A DNA stretch of 64,000 nt from Paractinoplanes lichenicola (GCF_016785085.1 NZ_JAENHO010000003.1:806001-870000), one strand, 5' to 3'. Numbered from the stretch's first letter, positions 16,980-28,950 are shown. A program made the numbers and translations. Notes: generated from the sequence alone by a model not told the origin.

Positions 16980-19520
16980 TCAGTGGAGCGCCGCAACCGT
17001 GGCCGGCGTCCCCAGCGTGATGTCGTGCGCCGCGTGGTCCCCCGTCAGCTCGACCCGCGTAGCCACCGGCGCATGCCCGCTGGCCGCCACCGTGTACACC
17101 CCCGGCGGCAGATCCCGCAGCTCATACCGCCCCTCGTGATCGGTCGTAGCCGCCCCCGCCACCCGCCCGTGACGGTCCACGGCCACCACCGAAGCCTCCG
17201 GAATCGGATGCCCCGACCCCGCCGCCCGGACGTTCCCCGTCAGCACCCCGCCCACGGCCAGCGCCAGATCCACCGGCCCCGGCTCATTGGGCGAGACCGT
17301 CCGCGAAGCCGGCCGGGCGTGGGCCGCGGTGGCCGTCAGCGTGTACTCCGGCCCGTCCAGTCCCGGCAGCTGATACCGGCCGTCCGGCCCGGCCGTGGTC
17401 GTCGCCACCACTTCGCCCTTCGTGTTGGTCAGCGTCAGGGTCGCCCCGGGCAGCCCGCGGCCCGCCCGGTCGGTGACGCGTCCGGTGATCTGCCCGGCCC
17501 CAGCCAGCGAAAGCACCCGCCTTATCTCCCCGGCGGCCACGTTGATCACGGCTGCGGCGGGCTGGTGCCGGTCGGCCGCGCAGATCAGCAGGAACGAGCC
17601 GCCGGTGTGCAGCACCATCCGGTACGTGCCGTCGTCGCCGGTCACCGCGCGGGCCAGCTGCTGCCCGCCGAAGTCGGTGATCGTCAGCGTGGCGCCGGGC
17701 AGCGGTAGCCCGCCGGGGCCGTCGATCCGGCCGCGGACGACCGCGTCGCCCGGGCCGGTTGGCTCCTCGGGGGCGGCCGGGTCGTCGGTCAGCGTGGCAG
17801 TGTCCATGTCGAGTGTCCGTTCGAGACTTGGCCCGGTGTCGAACAACCGGGCGAGATCGGCGTCAAGGTCGGCAAGGTCGGTGCGAGCCAGGGCATGTTC
17901 AGCGGTGGAACGAGCGGGCGGGGCGGCACCGGGCGAGTCCGGTCCACCCCGCGAAGGGGAGTCCGGTCCACCCCGCAACGGCACGTGCGGAAGAAACAGG
18001 AAGAGCACGAAGGCAACGACAAGAATGGCCGCGGCGACCAGGAAGATGCCGTCCACCGCGTCCGAGAAGCCCGCTTTGAACGGATGGGCCAGGGCGGGGG
18101 TCACCCGCTCGAGGAACGACGTGTCGTCCAGGGCGGAGCCCTCGCCGCGGAGCGCCCCGGTCAGGGCGGGCTCGGCGGCGGCCGCGCGCTGGGCGGCGGT
18201 GTCCTCCCGGAACGCGGCCGCGATCTTATCGCCCACGGTGGCGAACAGCAGCGACAGGAAGACGGCGGTGCCCGCGGTCGCGCCCATCTGCCGGAAGAAC
18301 GTCGACGACGCCGTGGCCACGCCGATCTCGGACCGCGGCATGGCGTTCTGCACGGCCAGCGTGACCGGCTGCAGCACGAATCCGAGCCCGAGCCCGAAGA
18401 CTCCCATGTGGATGCCGGTCTGCCAGAACGGCGTGTCCACCCCCACGGTGTGCAGCAGGGTCAGCCCGGCGATCATCAGGGCCGCACCCGTCGCCGGGAA
18501 GACGCGATATTTACCCGTACGGGAAATGGTCTGTCCCGAGACGAGCGAGCCGGCCATGATGCCCGCCGTCATCGGCAGCAGCTGCAGCCCCGACTCGGTC
18601 GGCGTCGCGCCCCGCACGATCTGCAGGTAGAGCGGCAGCAGGGCGAGCCCGCCGAACATCCCCATGCCGGTGACGAACCCGCCGCCCGCGGTCAGCGCGA
18701 ACGTGCGGTTGCGGAAGAAGCGCAGCGGGATCAGCGCGGCCGGCCCCATCCGCGTCTCCACGATCAGGAAGAGCGCGAGCCCGGCGGCACCGACGAGGTA
18801 GCACGCGATCGACTTCCCGGCGTCCCAGCCCCACGTACGCCCCTGCTCGGCCACGGTCAGCCACGGCACCAGGCACACGCACAGTGTCAGCGCGCCCCAC
18901 CAGTCGATCCGATGCTCGCGCCGCGTGTGCTTGATCCGCAGCACCCGCGCCACGACGGCCATCGCGACCCCGCCGATCGGCACGTTGACCAGGAACACCC
19001 AGCGCCAGCCGGTGATCCCCAGCAGCTCGTCCGTGCCGGCCAGGAACCCGCCGATCACCGGCCCGAGCACGCTCGCCGAGCCGAACACGGCCAGGAAGAA
19101 GCCCTGATAGCGAGCCTGTTCGCGGGGCGGCACGAGGTCGCCCAGGATCGCCAGGGCCAGCGAGAACAGCCCGCCCGCGCCCAGCCCCTGCACCGCCCGG
19201 AACGCGGCCAGCTGATACATCGACCCGGCGAACGCGCAGGCCGCCGAGCCCACCACAAAGATCGAGATGGCGGCCAGGAAGAACCGCTTACGCCCGTAGA
19301 TGTCCGACAGCTTGCCGTAGAGCGGCGTCGAGATCGTCGCGGTGATCAGGTAGGCCGTGGTCACCCACGCCTGCACGGTGAGCCCGTGCAGGTCGTCGCC
19401 GATCGTCCGGATGGCCGCGGTGACAATCGTCTGGTCCAGCGCGGCCAGGAACATGCCGAGCATCAGCCCGGCGAGCACCTCCAGGGTCTGCCGATGGCTG
19501 CGCTGCTCAGTGGTGCTCAC
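16980..19520 (-). CDS. MFS drug exporter fused to carboxypeptidase-regulatory-like domains
   Basis: 846 residues from GTG 19520. Residues 1-510 are a 14-segment DHA2/EmrB-type major facilitator (motif C region and YGKLSDIYGRKRFF loop visible). A linker rich in Pro/Ser/Asp (about 510-600) leads to three consecutive carboxypeptidase-regulatory-like beta-sandwich repeats: LPGATLTITD with DDGTYRM; LPGATLTLTN with PDGRYQLPGL; IPEASVVAVD with HEGRYELRDL. Ordinary exporters of this family end at about 500 residues. The tail's side of the membrane follows from an even number of segments and would be cytoplasmic, which is odd for such domains. Substrate unknown. Confidence 0.85.
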   Translation of the reverse strand: MSTTEQRSHRQTLEVLAGLMLGMFLAALDQTIVTAAIRTIGDDLHGLTVQAWVTTAYLITATISTPLYGKLSDIYGRKRFFLAAISIFVVGSAACAFAGSMYQLAAFRAVQGLGAGGLFSLALAILGDLVPPREQARYQGFFLAVFGSASVLGPVIGGFLAGTDELLGITGWRWVFLVNVPIGGVAMAVVARVLRIKHTRREHRIDWWGALTLCVCLVPWLTVAEQGRTWGWDAGKSIACYLVGAAGLALFLIVETRMGPAALIPLRFFRNRTFALTAGGGFVTGMGMFGGLALLPLYLQIVRGATPTESGLQLLPMTAGIMAGSLVSGQTISRTGKYRVFPATGAALMIAGLTLLHTVGVDTPFWQTGIHMGVFGLGLGFVLQPVTLAVQNAMPRSEIGVATASSTFFRQMGATAGTAVFLSLLFATVGDKIAAAFREDTAAQRAAAAEPALTGALRGEGSALDDTSFLERVTPALAHPFKAGFSDAVDGIFLVAAAILVVAFVLFLFLPHVPLRGGPDSPSRGGPDSPGAAPPARSTAEHALARTDLADLDADLARLFDTGPSLERTLDMDTATLTDDPAAPEEPTGPGDAVVRGRIDGPGGLPLPGATLTITDFGGQQLARAVTGDDGTYRMVLHTGGSFLLICAADRHQPAAAVINVAAGEIRRVLSLAGAGQITGRVTDRAGRGLPGATLTLTNTKGEVVATTTAGPDGRYQLPGLDGPEYTLTATAAHARPASRTVSPNEPGPVDLALAVGGVLTGNVRAAGSGHPIPEASVVAVDRHGRVAGAATTDHEGRYELRDLPPGVYTVAASGHAPVATRVELTGDHAAHDITLGTPATVAALH

Positions 19521-20339
19521 GCATCGAGCAACGAGGCGGCCCCGGCGGAAGTTGCCCTTTGGGAAAGATCAAATCCATAAAGTACGAGTTCTCCGACGCG
19601 CTCTGCTGCCTAGCATCGGCGCCGTCGGGGTCACTCCCCTCAGGCCGCTACCGGCTGGATCGGTTGCTATCGGTCGCGACCCATCGACTTGCCCTAACCT
19701 AACTTGCCCCGGTTGCCGCTTCGCGATCCTGATCACGAAGCTCAGGCCGGATCGACTGCTGCCTCGAGGCGGCTGCCGGCCGGTCGATTCGCGTCGGGAC
19801 CAGCCGTCCGGTCCGTGTTGCGGCCGGCCCTAACAGCGTTCCGGCCAGCCGTCCGTTTCAGGTCGCGGACGGGCCGTCTCGACACGTAACACGACCGCCC
19901 GTCCGATTTCGCGGAGCGCCCGACTGACCGATTACGACGCGCCAGGGCGTCCTTGCACTCCCGCGCCGCGGCGAGGGCGACGTCCCCAACCCGCCGACGA
20001 TGCCTCATCCGGTCGCCCGTGACGTTCAGCCAGGCGGCGTAGGGCGGTGTGGTCCTGACAACACTCTCGATCGTGGTGCGCGGCACTCAAGACAGCGAAG
20101 GCACGAACGCCGGGCCCGCGGGCCCGGCCGGCTCGGGCTTGGGTGGACCCGACGTCAGTGCGAGGAGGGGACGGCGACGCGTCAGGCGACGTCGCCTGGT
20201 GCCAATCGAACTCGGAACATACGCCCGGCCGACCACGAACCGACCCGCGGTCGAACACGCGGCGTGCTCGAACGAGAAACCCCGGCCCGGACCTATCCCC
20301 GTTCAGGGCGGCCGGCACAGAGTTGATCACCGCGGAAGT

Positions 20340-20451
20340 CCCCACAGTTCATGGGCCCGCCCACGCGACCAACTCGCCGACGGGACCCCGGTCGCGGTCT
20401 TCGACGTCCTCGACGACTGCACCCGCCTGCTACGCCGCCGCTTCGGAAACC
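20340..20451 (+). pseudogene. Remnant of an integrase-core transposase
   Basis: One frame reads QLADGTPVAVFDVLDDCTRLL, close to the DDE integrase-core segment around the second catalytic Asp in IS481/IS3-type transposases (LADGT-x-V-x-x-F-x-x-x-DD-x-SR). Nothing recognisable remains upstream or downstream in the same frame and no terminal repeats were found, so this is at most a fragment. Confidence 0.4.
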
Positions 20452-20461
20452 GCGGCATGTT

Positions 20462-20494
20462 GGGGTGTCGGGGCGGGGCGGGGCGGGGTGAGGG
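20462..20494 (+). repeat. G-quadruplex-forming tract
   Basis: Six runs of four G separated by one to four bases (GGGGTGTCGGGGCGGGG, then further GGGG runs). Immediately downstream, to about 20580, a GGGTGTCGGGCGGG-type unit recurs three times with variation. Confidence 0.6.
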
Positions 20495-21001
20495 GCATGG
20501 GCCTGGTGGGGTGTCGGGCGGGGGCGCGAAACTCGGGGGTGTCGGGCGGGGCGCGGAACTCGGGGTGTCAGGTGGTGGACGCGAACAAAGCATGTGGGCG
20601 TCGGGCCTCGGGAGAGCCTGCGGGCGTGATCAGGCGGGGCGGGTGACAAGTGCGCCAGCTTCCGGCCCGCGCGCGGGGTCTAACAGGCAACGGTCGCTGG
20701 GCAGATCGAGGAGTTCAAGACGGCGGGGGCAGTGTGTCCGCGCGCGACCTCGGGATCCGGGTGAGTGTCAGGATTTCGGTGGGGTCCACGGCGTGCCGGC
20801 GATTGTTGAGGCGGTCCGCAGTCGTTCGCGGGCGGTGGTCACGTGACTCGTGATGCGTCCGGCGGGTGCTTCGTTGTCCGGGGGCAGGATGGAAATGCGG
20901 GCCGCCGGTGGCGGCCGACGGCCGCGGCCACGCACTCGGCGTGTGCGTGGCCGCGGGGACGGTCGTGCTGTGCGGTTGTGGACTGCGACGTGGCGTACGG
21001 G

Positions 21002-22849
21002 TTATTCAGGGACCTTGCGGTAAGCCCCGTCGCTCGCGCTGGTGGCCATGGAGGCGTAGGCGCGCAGGGCCGCCGACACCGGGCGCCGGCGGTCGACCGG
21101 CGTGTACGGCTTGGGGCGGCGCTCCTGTTCGTGGCGGCGCTGGGCCAGGGTCTCGTCGTCGACGTGCAGCGTGATGCCGCGGCCGGGGATGTCGATGCTG
21201 ATCTCGTCGCCGGTTTCGACCAGGGCGATCAGGCCGCCCGCGGCCGCCTCGGGGGAGACGTGGCCGATGGAGAGGCCGCTCGTGCCGCCGGAGAAGCGGC
21301 CGTCGGTGATCAGCGCGCACGCCTTGCCGAGGCCGCGGCCCTTGAGGAACGACGTGGGGTAGAGCATCTCCTGCATGCCGGGGCCGCCGCGCGGGCCCTC
21401 GTAGCGGATGATCACGACGTCGCCCTCGACGACCTGCTTGCCGAGGATGCCGTCGACGGCGGCGTCCTGCGACTCGAAGACGCGGGCGGGGCCGGTGAAC
21501 TTCCACAGGGTCTCGTCGACGCCGGCCGTCTTGACCACGCAGCCGTCGGGGGCGAGATTGCCGAAGAGGATGGCCAGGCCGCCGTCGACCGTGTAGGCGT
21601 GGTCGATCGAGCGGATGCAGCCGTTCTCGGCGTCGGTGTCGAGCGTCGCCCAGCGGTTCTGCGTGCTGAAGGGCTGCGTCGTGCGCACCCCGCCCGGCGC
21701 CGCGTGGAACAGCTCGAGGGCGGCCGGCGAGGGCGATTCGGCCCGAATGTCCCACTCGTCGAGCCACGATGTCAGGTCGGGTGAGTGCACGGAGCGGACG
21801 TCGGTGTTCAGCACGCCGCCCCGGTTGAGCTCACCCAGCAGCGCGGGGATGCCACCGGCCCGGTGCACGTCCTCCATGTGGTATTTCGGGCTGTTCGGCG
21901 CGACCTTGGACAGGCACGGCACCCGGCGCGAGATCGCGTCGATGTCGGCCACCGAGAAGTCGATCTCGGCCTCACGGGCCGCGGCCAGCAGGTGCAGCAC
22001 CGTGTTGGTCGAGCCGCCCATGGCCACGTCGAGCGCGACCGCGTTTTCGAAGGCGGAGCGGTTGGCGATGCTGCGGGGCAGCACCGACTCGTCGTTCTCC
22101 TCGTAGTACTGCTTGGCGATCTCGACGATCAGCGAGCCGGCCTTCTCGAACAGCGCCTTGCGGGAGGCGTGCGTGGCCAGCGTCGAGCCGTTGCCCGGCA
22201 GCGACAGGCCGATCGCCTCGGTCAGGCAGTTCATCGAGTTGGCGGTGAACATGCCGGAGCAGGAGCCGCAGGTCGGGCAGGCCGAGCGCTCGATGGTGTC
22301 GAGCTGCGCGTCGGTCACGTTCTCGTTGGCGCTGGCGCTCATCGCGTCGACCAGGTCGAGCTTCTCGTGCACGACGCCCTCGATGGCGATCGTCTTGCCG
22401 GCCTCCATCGGGCCGCCCGAGACGAACACGGTCGGGATGTTGAGCCGGAGCGCGGCGATCAGCATGCCGGGGGTGATCTTGTCGCAGTTCGAGATGCAGA
22501 CCAGGGCGTCGGCGCAGTGCGCGTTGACCATGTATTCGACCGCGTCGGCGATCAGCTCGCGGCTGGGCAGCGAATAGAGCATGCCGCCGTGGCCCATCGC
22601 GATGCCGTCGTCGACCGCGATCGTGTTGAACTCGCGCCCGACCCCGCCGGCCTCGGCGATCGACTCCGCGACCAGGCCGCCCATGTCTTTGAGGTGCACA
22701 TGACCCGGTACGAACTGGGTGTAGCTGTTGGCGATGGCCACGATGGGCTTGCCGAAGTCGTCGTCGGTCATCCCGGTGGCGCGCCAGAGGGCACGCGCGC
22801 CGGCCATGGTCCGACCGTGGGTCGAGGTCCGGGAACGCAGGTCAGGCAT
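21002..22849 (-). CDS. ilvD: Dihydroxy-acid dehydratase
   Basis: 615 residues from ATG 22849 ([17 protein letters not shown]), matching the usual length of 616; an upstream ATG at 22897 adds only 16 poorly conserved residues. IlvD dehydrates dihydroxy-isovalerate and dihydroxy-methylvalerate in Val/Ile synthesis, using an iron-sulfur cluster. Cluster cysteines are visible in [12 protein letters not shown] and [17 protein letters not shown], and the active-site C-terminal motif is [11 protein letters not shown]. It is divergent from the second GGDEF-EAL gene and separate from ilvBNC, so it has its own control. Confidence 0.97.
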   Translation of the reverse strand: MPDLRSRTSTHGRTMAGARALWRATGMTDDDFGKPIVAIANSYTQFVPGHVHLKDMGGLVAESIAEAGGVGREFNTIAVDDGIAMGHGGMLYSLPSRELIADAVEYMVNAHCADALVCISNCDKITPGMLIAALRLNIPTVFVSGGPMEAGKTIAIEGVVHEKLDLVDAMSASANENVTDAQLDTIERSACPTCGSCSGMFTANSMNCLTEAIGLSLPGNGSTLATHASRKALFEKAGSLIVEIAKQYYEENDESVLPRSIANRSAFENAVALDVAMGGSTNTVLHLLAAAREAEIDFSVADIDAISRRVPCLSKVAPNSPKYHMEDVHRAGGIPALLGELNRGGVLNTDVRSVHSPDLTSWLDEWDIRAESPSPAALELFHAAPGGVRTTQPFSTQNRWATLDTDAENGCIRSIDHAYTVDGGLAILFGNLAPDGCVVKTAGVDETLWKFTGPARVFESQDAAVDGILGKQVVEGDVVIIRYEGPRGGPGMQEMLYPTSFLKGRGLGKACALITDGRFSGGTSGLSIGHVSPEAAAGGLIALVETGDEISIDIPGRGITLHVDDETLAQRRHEQERRPKPYTPVDRRRPVSAALRAYASMATSASDGAYRKVPE

Positions 22850-22950
22850 CCCCTCAGTGTGCCACTCGAAGAAGTAAGGACCGCCAATTGCGTCCACAAG
22901 ACGGGACGCGGGGGCTACTTAAATAGATCGGGATCAGGCAGAGTGTTCGC

Positions 22951-25284
22951 GTGCAATCACCGTCCGGCGTGGAGCTGGCCGGGCTGGCGAGCCTCCTGGT
23001 CGCGGTCCCGGCCGTTGCCCTGCTGGGCGATTCCGGTCGCAAACACACCGGCGCCGCTCGTCGAGCCCATCTTCTTCTGGCCGCCGGGGGAGCTGTCGCG
23101 ACCGCGGCCGCCCTGGCCGGCGTGATCACTGTGCTTCTCACCACCGCCGCCCCACCCCGTACGGGTCTGGGCACGGCCGTCGCCGCCGGCACCGCGCTCG
23201 GCGTGCTGACGCTGCTGGTCGGGGTGGCGATGCTGCCCGGCGCGGCCGAAAACGCGGGCGCGGCCGTCCGGCACCTGCTCGACGGCCTGGTCATCGCGGC
23301 CGCCATCTGGTTCGTGGGCTGGGTGCTGATCGCCGAGCCGACCCGGGTGCTGGGCGACGCGACCCCGATGGCCTGCCCCTCGGTGCTGATCCCGGCCGGG
23401 TTCGCGGTCGTGTCGCTCGGGCTCACGATCGTGCTGGCGCTGCACGCCCATCGCCCGCGGCTGACCACCGTACGGGTGGCGGCCGGGGTGACGCTCGTGT
23501 CGTTCGCGGCGGTCGCCATCGCCTGGGGCATCTGCCAGGACCGGGACGGCGTCGTGCTGGCGGGCGCGCTGATGCTGCCGGCGGGCCTGTTCGTGATCGC
23601 GCGCGCGGTCAAGGTGGCCGACCGCCCGGTCGAGGTCGTGGGCGACGTCGTCGAGCGCAACACGGCGTACGCGGTCGTGCCGATGGTGGCCATGGTCACG
23701 GCGCTCGGTTATCACCTGGCCCGCGGGGGCGATTTCGACCTGTACGGCTTCCTGGGCGCCGGGGTCGAGGGCTTCGCGCTGGTCGGCCGGCAGTTCCTGG
23801 CCCTGCGTGACGTCCGGCGGTACACGCTCGAGCTGCGCGAACGCGAGGCCCACTTCCGCGAGCTGGCCCACACCGACCCGCTGACCGGTCTGGCCAACCG
23901 CCGAGGGCTGCAACGGGCGCTGCGCGCGAGCGGCGATTCGCGGGTGCTGGTCGGCATCGACCTCGACGGCTTCAAGACGGTCAACGACATGCGCGGCCAC
24001 GACGTCGGCGACGCGGTGCTGACCGAGGTCGGCGAGCGGGTTCGGCGCAACCTGCTGGAGGGCGACGTGGCGGCCCGGCTCGGCGGCGACGAGTTCGCGG
24101 TGCTCATGCGGGGCAACGCGGAGGAGGCCATGCTCACCGCGCACCGGCTGCTCGCGGTGCTCGGGGAGCCGTACGAGGTGGAAGGTCTGGCGGTCTTCCT
24201 GTCGGCCAGCATCGGCGTGGCCGACTCGAACACGCTGAGCCCGGCCGACACCGGCGAGCTGATCCGGGACGCCGATCTGGCCCTGCGCTACGCCAAACAG
24301 CGCGGGAAGAACAGGGTCGAGCGCTATCAGGCCCGGTACGACGAGCTGCTGCGCCGCCGGGGCACGCTGGAGAGCGAGCTGCGGCACGCGATCGACCGCG
24401 ATCAGCTGCGGCTCGTCTTCCAGCCGGTCGTGGCCCTGCCCTCGATGCGGCCGGTCGGGGCCGAGGCGCTGCTGCGCTGGCATCACCCGACGCTGGGCTC
24501 GGTGCGGCCCGACGAGTTCATCCCGGTCGCCGAGGAGTCGGGGCTGATCAACCGGATCGGCGCATGGGTGCTCGAGCACGCCTGCATCCAGCTCGCCGAC
24601 TGGCTGTCGCGCGGCCACGACGTGTGGGTGTCGGTCAACCTGTCGCCCAAGGAGCTGCACTCGACCGACTTCGCGGGGCACGTGGCCGACGTGCTCGAGC
24701 AGCACGGGGTGCCGCCGCAGCGGCTGGTGCTCGAGGTGACCGAGCACGCCGTGGCCACCGACATGGAGGAGCTGATCAGCCGGCTGGCCGAGCTGCGGGC
24801 CACCGGCGTACGGGTCGCGCTCGACGACTTCGGCGCCGGTTACTCGTCACTGGGCCAGCTGCGCACGCTGCCGGTCGACATTCTCAAGATCGACCGTGCC
24901 CTGGTCGCCGAGCCCGAGTCCCGTACGGGCATGGCCGCGCCCCTGGTCGACGTGGTGGTCCGGATGGGACACCGGCTCGGGCTGGAGGTGCTGGCCGAGG
25001 GCATCGGCACCCCGGCGCAGCGGGCCGCGGTCGAGGAGGCCGGCTGCCGGTTGGGTCAGGGCTCGCTCTTCGGCTGGGGCGTGCCCGCCGAGCATCTCGA
25101 GGCCCAGTTGCAGACGCTGCGCTCGGGCGGTCCCAGCCGGCCGCTCCCGGCGCCCCGCTCGGCCCCGCCCGCCGACGCCGCCGCGCGCAGCCAGGTGGTC
25201 ATGCTCGGCCCCGGAATGCGGCAGCTCAGGGCGCTGCTGCCGAGTGATCCCGGGTTCGTGGCCCCCACGGGTGAGAGCGAGTGA
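22951..25284 (+). CDS. Membrane GGDEF-EAL cyclic-di-GMP protein
   Basis: 777 residues from GTG 22951. Seven to eight hydrophobic segments fill residues 1-290, then GGDEF (about 305-465; ARLGGDEFAVL) and EAL (about 475-740) without a PAS domain between. Unlike the first such protein in the window, the EAL motifs are nearly intact: AEALLRW, SVNLSP, EVTEHA, LDDFGAGYSSL, ILKIDRAL and VLAEGI. It therefore probably both makes and degrades cyclic-di-GMP, or is a phosphodiesterase. The GGDEF inhibitory RxxD is missing (Leu replaces Arg). The C-terminal 50 residues are Pro/Ala-rich and disordered. Confidence 0.9.
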   Translation: MQSPSGVELAGLASLLVAVPAVALLGDSGRKHTGAARRAHLLLAAGGAVATAAALAGVITVLLTTAAPPRTGLGTAVAAGTALGVLTLLVGVAMLPGAAENAGAAVRHLLDGLVIAAAIWFVGWVLIAEPTRVLGDATPMACPSVLIPAGFAVVSLGLTIVLALHAHRPRLTTVRVAAGVTLVSFAAVAIAWGICQDRDGVVLAGALMLPAGLFVIARAVKVADRPVEVVGDVVERNTAYAVVPMVAMVTALGYHLARGGDFDLYGFLGAGVEGFALVGRQFLALRDVRRYTLELREREAHFRELAHTDPLTGLANRRGLQRALRASGDSRVLVGIDLDGFKTVNDMRGHDVGDAVLTEVGERVRRNLLEGDVAARLGGDEFAVLMRGNAEEAMLTAHRLLAVLGEPYEVEGLAVFLSASIGVADSNTLSPADTGELIRDADLALRYAKQRGKNRVERYQARYDELLRRRGTLESELRHAIDRDQLRLVFQPVVALPSMRPVGAEALLRWHHPTLGSVRPDEFIPVAEESGLINRIGAWVLEHACIQLADWLSRGHDVWVSVNLSPKELHSTDFAGHVADVLEQHGVPPQRLVLEVTEHAVATDMEELISRLAELRATGVRVALDDFGAGYSSLGQLRTLPVDILKIDRALVAEPESRTGMAAPLVDVVVRMGHRLGLEVLAEGIGTPAQRAAVEEAGCRLGQGSLFGWGVPAEHLEAQLQTLRSGGPSRPLPAPRSAPPADAAARSQVVMLGPGMRQLRALLPSDPGFVAPTGESE

Positions 25285-25301
25285 TCAAAATGTGGGATCA
25301 G

Positions 25302-25330
25302 TTGACTCACCGCTTGAGATGGGGCAAGGT
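25302..25330 (+). promoter_or_regulatory. Promoter of the ilvBNC operon
   Basis: TTGACT (25302-25307), 17-bp spacer, CAAGGT (25325-25330). The start site predicted at about 25338 coincides with ATG 25338 / GTG 25340 of the putative leader peptide, which would then be leaderless. Confidence 0.5.
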
Positions 25331-25339
25331 GGCTTGCAT

Positions 25340-25387
25340 GTGCTTCGCGTCCCGAGTACTTATGTGAGCGCACTCCAGTCGCAATAG
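25340..25387 (+). CDS. Putative ilvB leader peptide
   Basis: A 15-codon frame from GTG 25340 reads VLRVPSTYVSALQSQ and ends at TAG 25387, inside the first hairpin of the attenuator. Five of 15 residues are Val or Leu, two of them right at the start. An overlapping alternative starts at ATG 25338 (MCFASRVLM) and an in-frame ATG at 25319 gives a longer version, but both are less Val/Leu-rich. Translation pausing here would sense branched-chain aminoacyl-tRNA. The leader choice is uncertain; the hairpins are clear. Confidence 0.4.
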   Translation: MLRVPSTYVSALQSQ

Positions 25388-25402
25388 CGACCAGAGTGCG
25401 CT
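25367..25402 (+). promoter_or_regulatory. Attenuator hairpin of the ilvB leader
   Basis: AGCGCACTC pairs with GAGTGCGCT and, after a small internal loop, GTCGC pairs with GCGAC around an AATA loop. This long hairpin directly precedes the intrinsic terminator and is positioned as the pause or protector stem of a transcription attenuator. Confidence 0.65.
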
Positions 25403-25403
25403 A

Positions 25404-25436
25404 GGTCCCGTGCTACCAGGCACGAGGGCCTTTTTT
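25404..25436 (+). terminator. Intrinsic terminator in the ilvB leader
   Basis: GGTCCCGTGC pairs with GCACGAGGGCC (one bulged A) and is followed by six T residues. It lies 46 bp upstream of the ilvB start, so it can only act as an attenuator for ilvBNC. Confidence 0.85.
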
Positions 25437-25482
25437 GTTGCTCAAGTAACGGAACGCCCAACCCGTAAAGGTATGAAGTGCC

Positions 25483-27312
25483 ATGACGAGACCCACTCCT
25501 GAGACCCTCGCCCACCGAGCCAACCCGGCCACTGTCGCGGCGGCCGCCACCCCGGCCCCGGCCGTAGCCACTCCGGTTTCCACCTCGGGCGCCGGGTCGC
25601 TCGTGCGGTCGCTCGAGGCGCTCGGGGTCGAGGTCGCGTTCGGCATCCCCGGCGGCGCGATCCTCCCCGCGTACGACCCGCTCTACGACTCCAAGGTCCG
25701 GCACATCCTGGTGCGCCACGAGCAGGGCGCGGGCCACGCCGCCACCGGCTACGCGCAGGCCACCGGCAAGGTCGGCGTCTGCATCGCCACCAGCGGCCCG
25801 GGCGCCACCAACCTGGTCACCCCGATCGCCGACGCGTACATGGACTCGGTGCCGATCGTCGCCATCACCGGCCAGGTCGCCCGCCCGTCGATCGGCACGG
25901 ACGCCTTCCAGGAGGCGGACATCCAGGGCATCACGCTCCCGATCACCAAGCACAACTTCCTGGTGCAGACGCCCGAGGAGCTGCCGCGCATCCTGGCCGA
26001 GGCGTTCCACCTGGCCATCACCGGCCGCCCGGGCCCGGTCCTGGTCGACATCCCCAAGGACGTGCTGCAGGCGCAGACCACGTTCACCTGGCCACCGACG
26101 CTCGACCTGCCGGGCTACCGCCCCACGCTGCACCCGCACGGCAAGCAGATCCGCGAGGCGGCCCGCCTGATCGCCGCGGCCAAGCGCCCGGTGCTCTACG
26201 TGGGCGGCGGCGTGCTCAAGGCCGGCGCCACCGACGGGCTGCGCAAGCTGGCCGAGCTCACCGGCATCCCGGTCATCACCACGCTGATGGCGCTGGGCGC
26301 GTTCCCCGACTCGCACCCGCAGCACCTGGGCATGCCCGGCATGCACGGCACGGTCCCGGCGGTCTACGCGCTGCAGAAGTCCGACCTGCTGATCACGCTG
26401 GGCGCGCGCTTCGACGACCGGGTGACCGGCAAGCTCGACTCGTTCGCGCCGGACGCCAAGATCGTGCACGCCGACATCGACCCGGCCGAGATCGGCAAGA
26501 ACCGGCACGCCGACGTCCCGATCGTGGGCGACGCCCGGCACGTGATCGACGAGCTGATCGCCGCGGTCTCGGCCACGGCCGAGGGCCCCGGGCAGTACGA
26601 GCCGTGGTGGGCCACGCTGAACGAGCTGCGCCAGCGCTATCCGCTGGGCTACGAGGAGCCGACCGACGGCTCGCTGGCCCCGCAGTACGTGATCGAGCGG
26701 ATCGGCGAGCTGGTCGGCCCCGAGGCGATCTACGTGGCCGGCGTCGGTCAGCACCAGATGTGGGCCTCGCAGTTCATCAAGTACGAGAAGCCGGGCACCT
26801 GGCTCAACTCGGGCGGCGCCGGAACCATGGGTTACGCCGTTCCCGCCGCGATGGGCGCCAAGGTCGGCCGGCCGGACACCCCGGTCTGGGCGATCGACGG
26901 CGACGGCTGCTTCCAGATGACCAACCAGGAGCTCGCGACCTGCGCCCTGGAGGGCATCCCGGTCAAGATCGCCGTCATCAACAACGGCAACCTGGGCATG
27001 GTCCGGCAGTGGCAGACCCTGTTCTACGACGGCCGCTACTCGAACACCGAGCTGGGCACGCACAAGCACCGCATCCCCGACTTCGTGAAGCTGGCCGAGG
27101 CGCTGGGCTGCATCGGCCTGCGCTGCGAGTCGAAGGACGACGTCGACAAGATCATCAAGCAGGCGATGGAGATCAACGACGCCCCGGTGGTCATCGACTT
27201 CACGGTCGGCAAGGACGCGATGGTCTGGCCCATGGTCGCGGCCGGCACCAGCAACGACGAGATCATGTTCGCCCGGGACGTGCGCCCGAACTTCGAAGAG
27301 GACGACCTCTGA
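25483..27312 (+). CDS. ilvB: Acetolactate synthase large subunit
   Basis: 609 residues from ATG 25483. Thiamine-diphosphate enzyme making acetolactate and acetohydroxybutyrate, the first common step to Val/Leu and Ile. The first 40 residues are an Ala/Pro/Thr-rich actinobacterial extension. Catalytic Glu is in [10 protein letters not shown]; the ThDP motif is [29 protein letters not shown] (split: GDGC near residue 470, NN about 30 residues later). First gene of ilvBNC; its stop is 2 nt from ilvN. Controlled by the upstream attenuator. Confidence 0.97.
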   Translation: MTRPTPETLAHRANPATVAAAATPAPAVATPVSTSGAGSLVRSLEALGVEVAFGIPGGAILPAYDPLYDSKVRHILVRHEQGAGHAATGYAQATGKVGVCIATSGPGATNLVTPIADAYMDSVPIVAITGQVARPSIGTDAFQEADIQGITLPITKHNFLVQTPEELPRILAEAFHLAITGRPGPVLVDIPKDVLQAQTTFTWPPTLDLPGYRPTLHPHGKQIREAARLIAAAKRPVLYVGGGVLKAGATDGLRKLAELTGIPVITTLMALGAFPDSHPQHLGMPGMHGTVPAVYALQKSDLLITLGARFDDRVTGKLDSFAPDAKIVHADIDPAEIGKNRHADVPIVGDARHVIDELIAAVSATAEGPGQYEPWWATLNELRQRYPLGYEEPTDGSLAPQYVIERIGELVGPEAIYVAGVGQHQMWASQFIKYEKPGTWLNSGGAGTMGYAVPAAMGAKVGRPDTPVWAIDGDGCFQMTNQELATCALEGIPVKIAVINNGNLGMVRQWQTLFYDGRYSNTELGTHKHRIPDFVKLAEALGCIGLRCESKDDVDKIIKQAMEINDAPVVIDFTVGKDAMVWPMVAAGTSNDEIMFARDVRPNFEEDDL

Positions 27313-27314
27313 TC

Positions 27315-28903
<1,589 letters not shown>

Positions 28904-28915
28904 CGGTTTATTGCG

Positions 28916-28950
28916 AAGGCCCGGTTTCCGCAGCGGAAACCGGGCCTTTT
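28916..28950 (+). terminator. Terminator of the ilvBNC operon
   Basis: A 15-bp nearly perfect stem (AAGGCCCGGTTTCCG paired with CGGAAACCGGGCCTT) with a small loop, followed by TTTT. The clearest rho-independent terminator in the window. Confidence 0.9.

Larger units (their letters stand above)
19521..21001. other. Gene-poor, decayed intergenic region
   Basis: Nearly 1.5 kb without a convincing gene. Open frames here lack ribosome-binding sites and recognisable domains. The sequence contains many CGGCCGGTCGATTCG-like scrambled segments, a transposase-like remnant and a G-rich tract. It looks like an old insertion site that has decayed between the MFS gene and ilvD. Confidence 0.55.

Noticed and set aside
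19742..20086. 114-codon minus-strand frame beginning MPRTTIESVVRTTPPYAAWL
   Set aside because: No ribosome site, no recognised domain and located in decayed sequence; could be a fragment but not supported.
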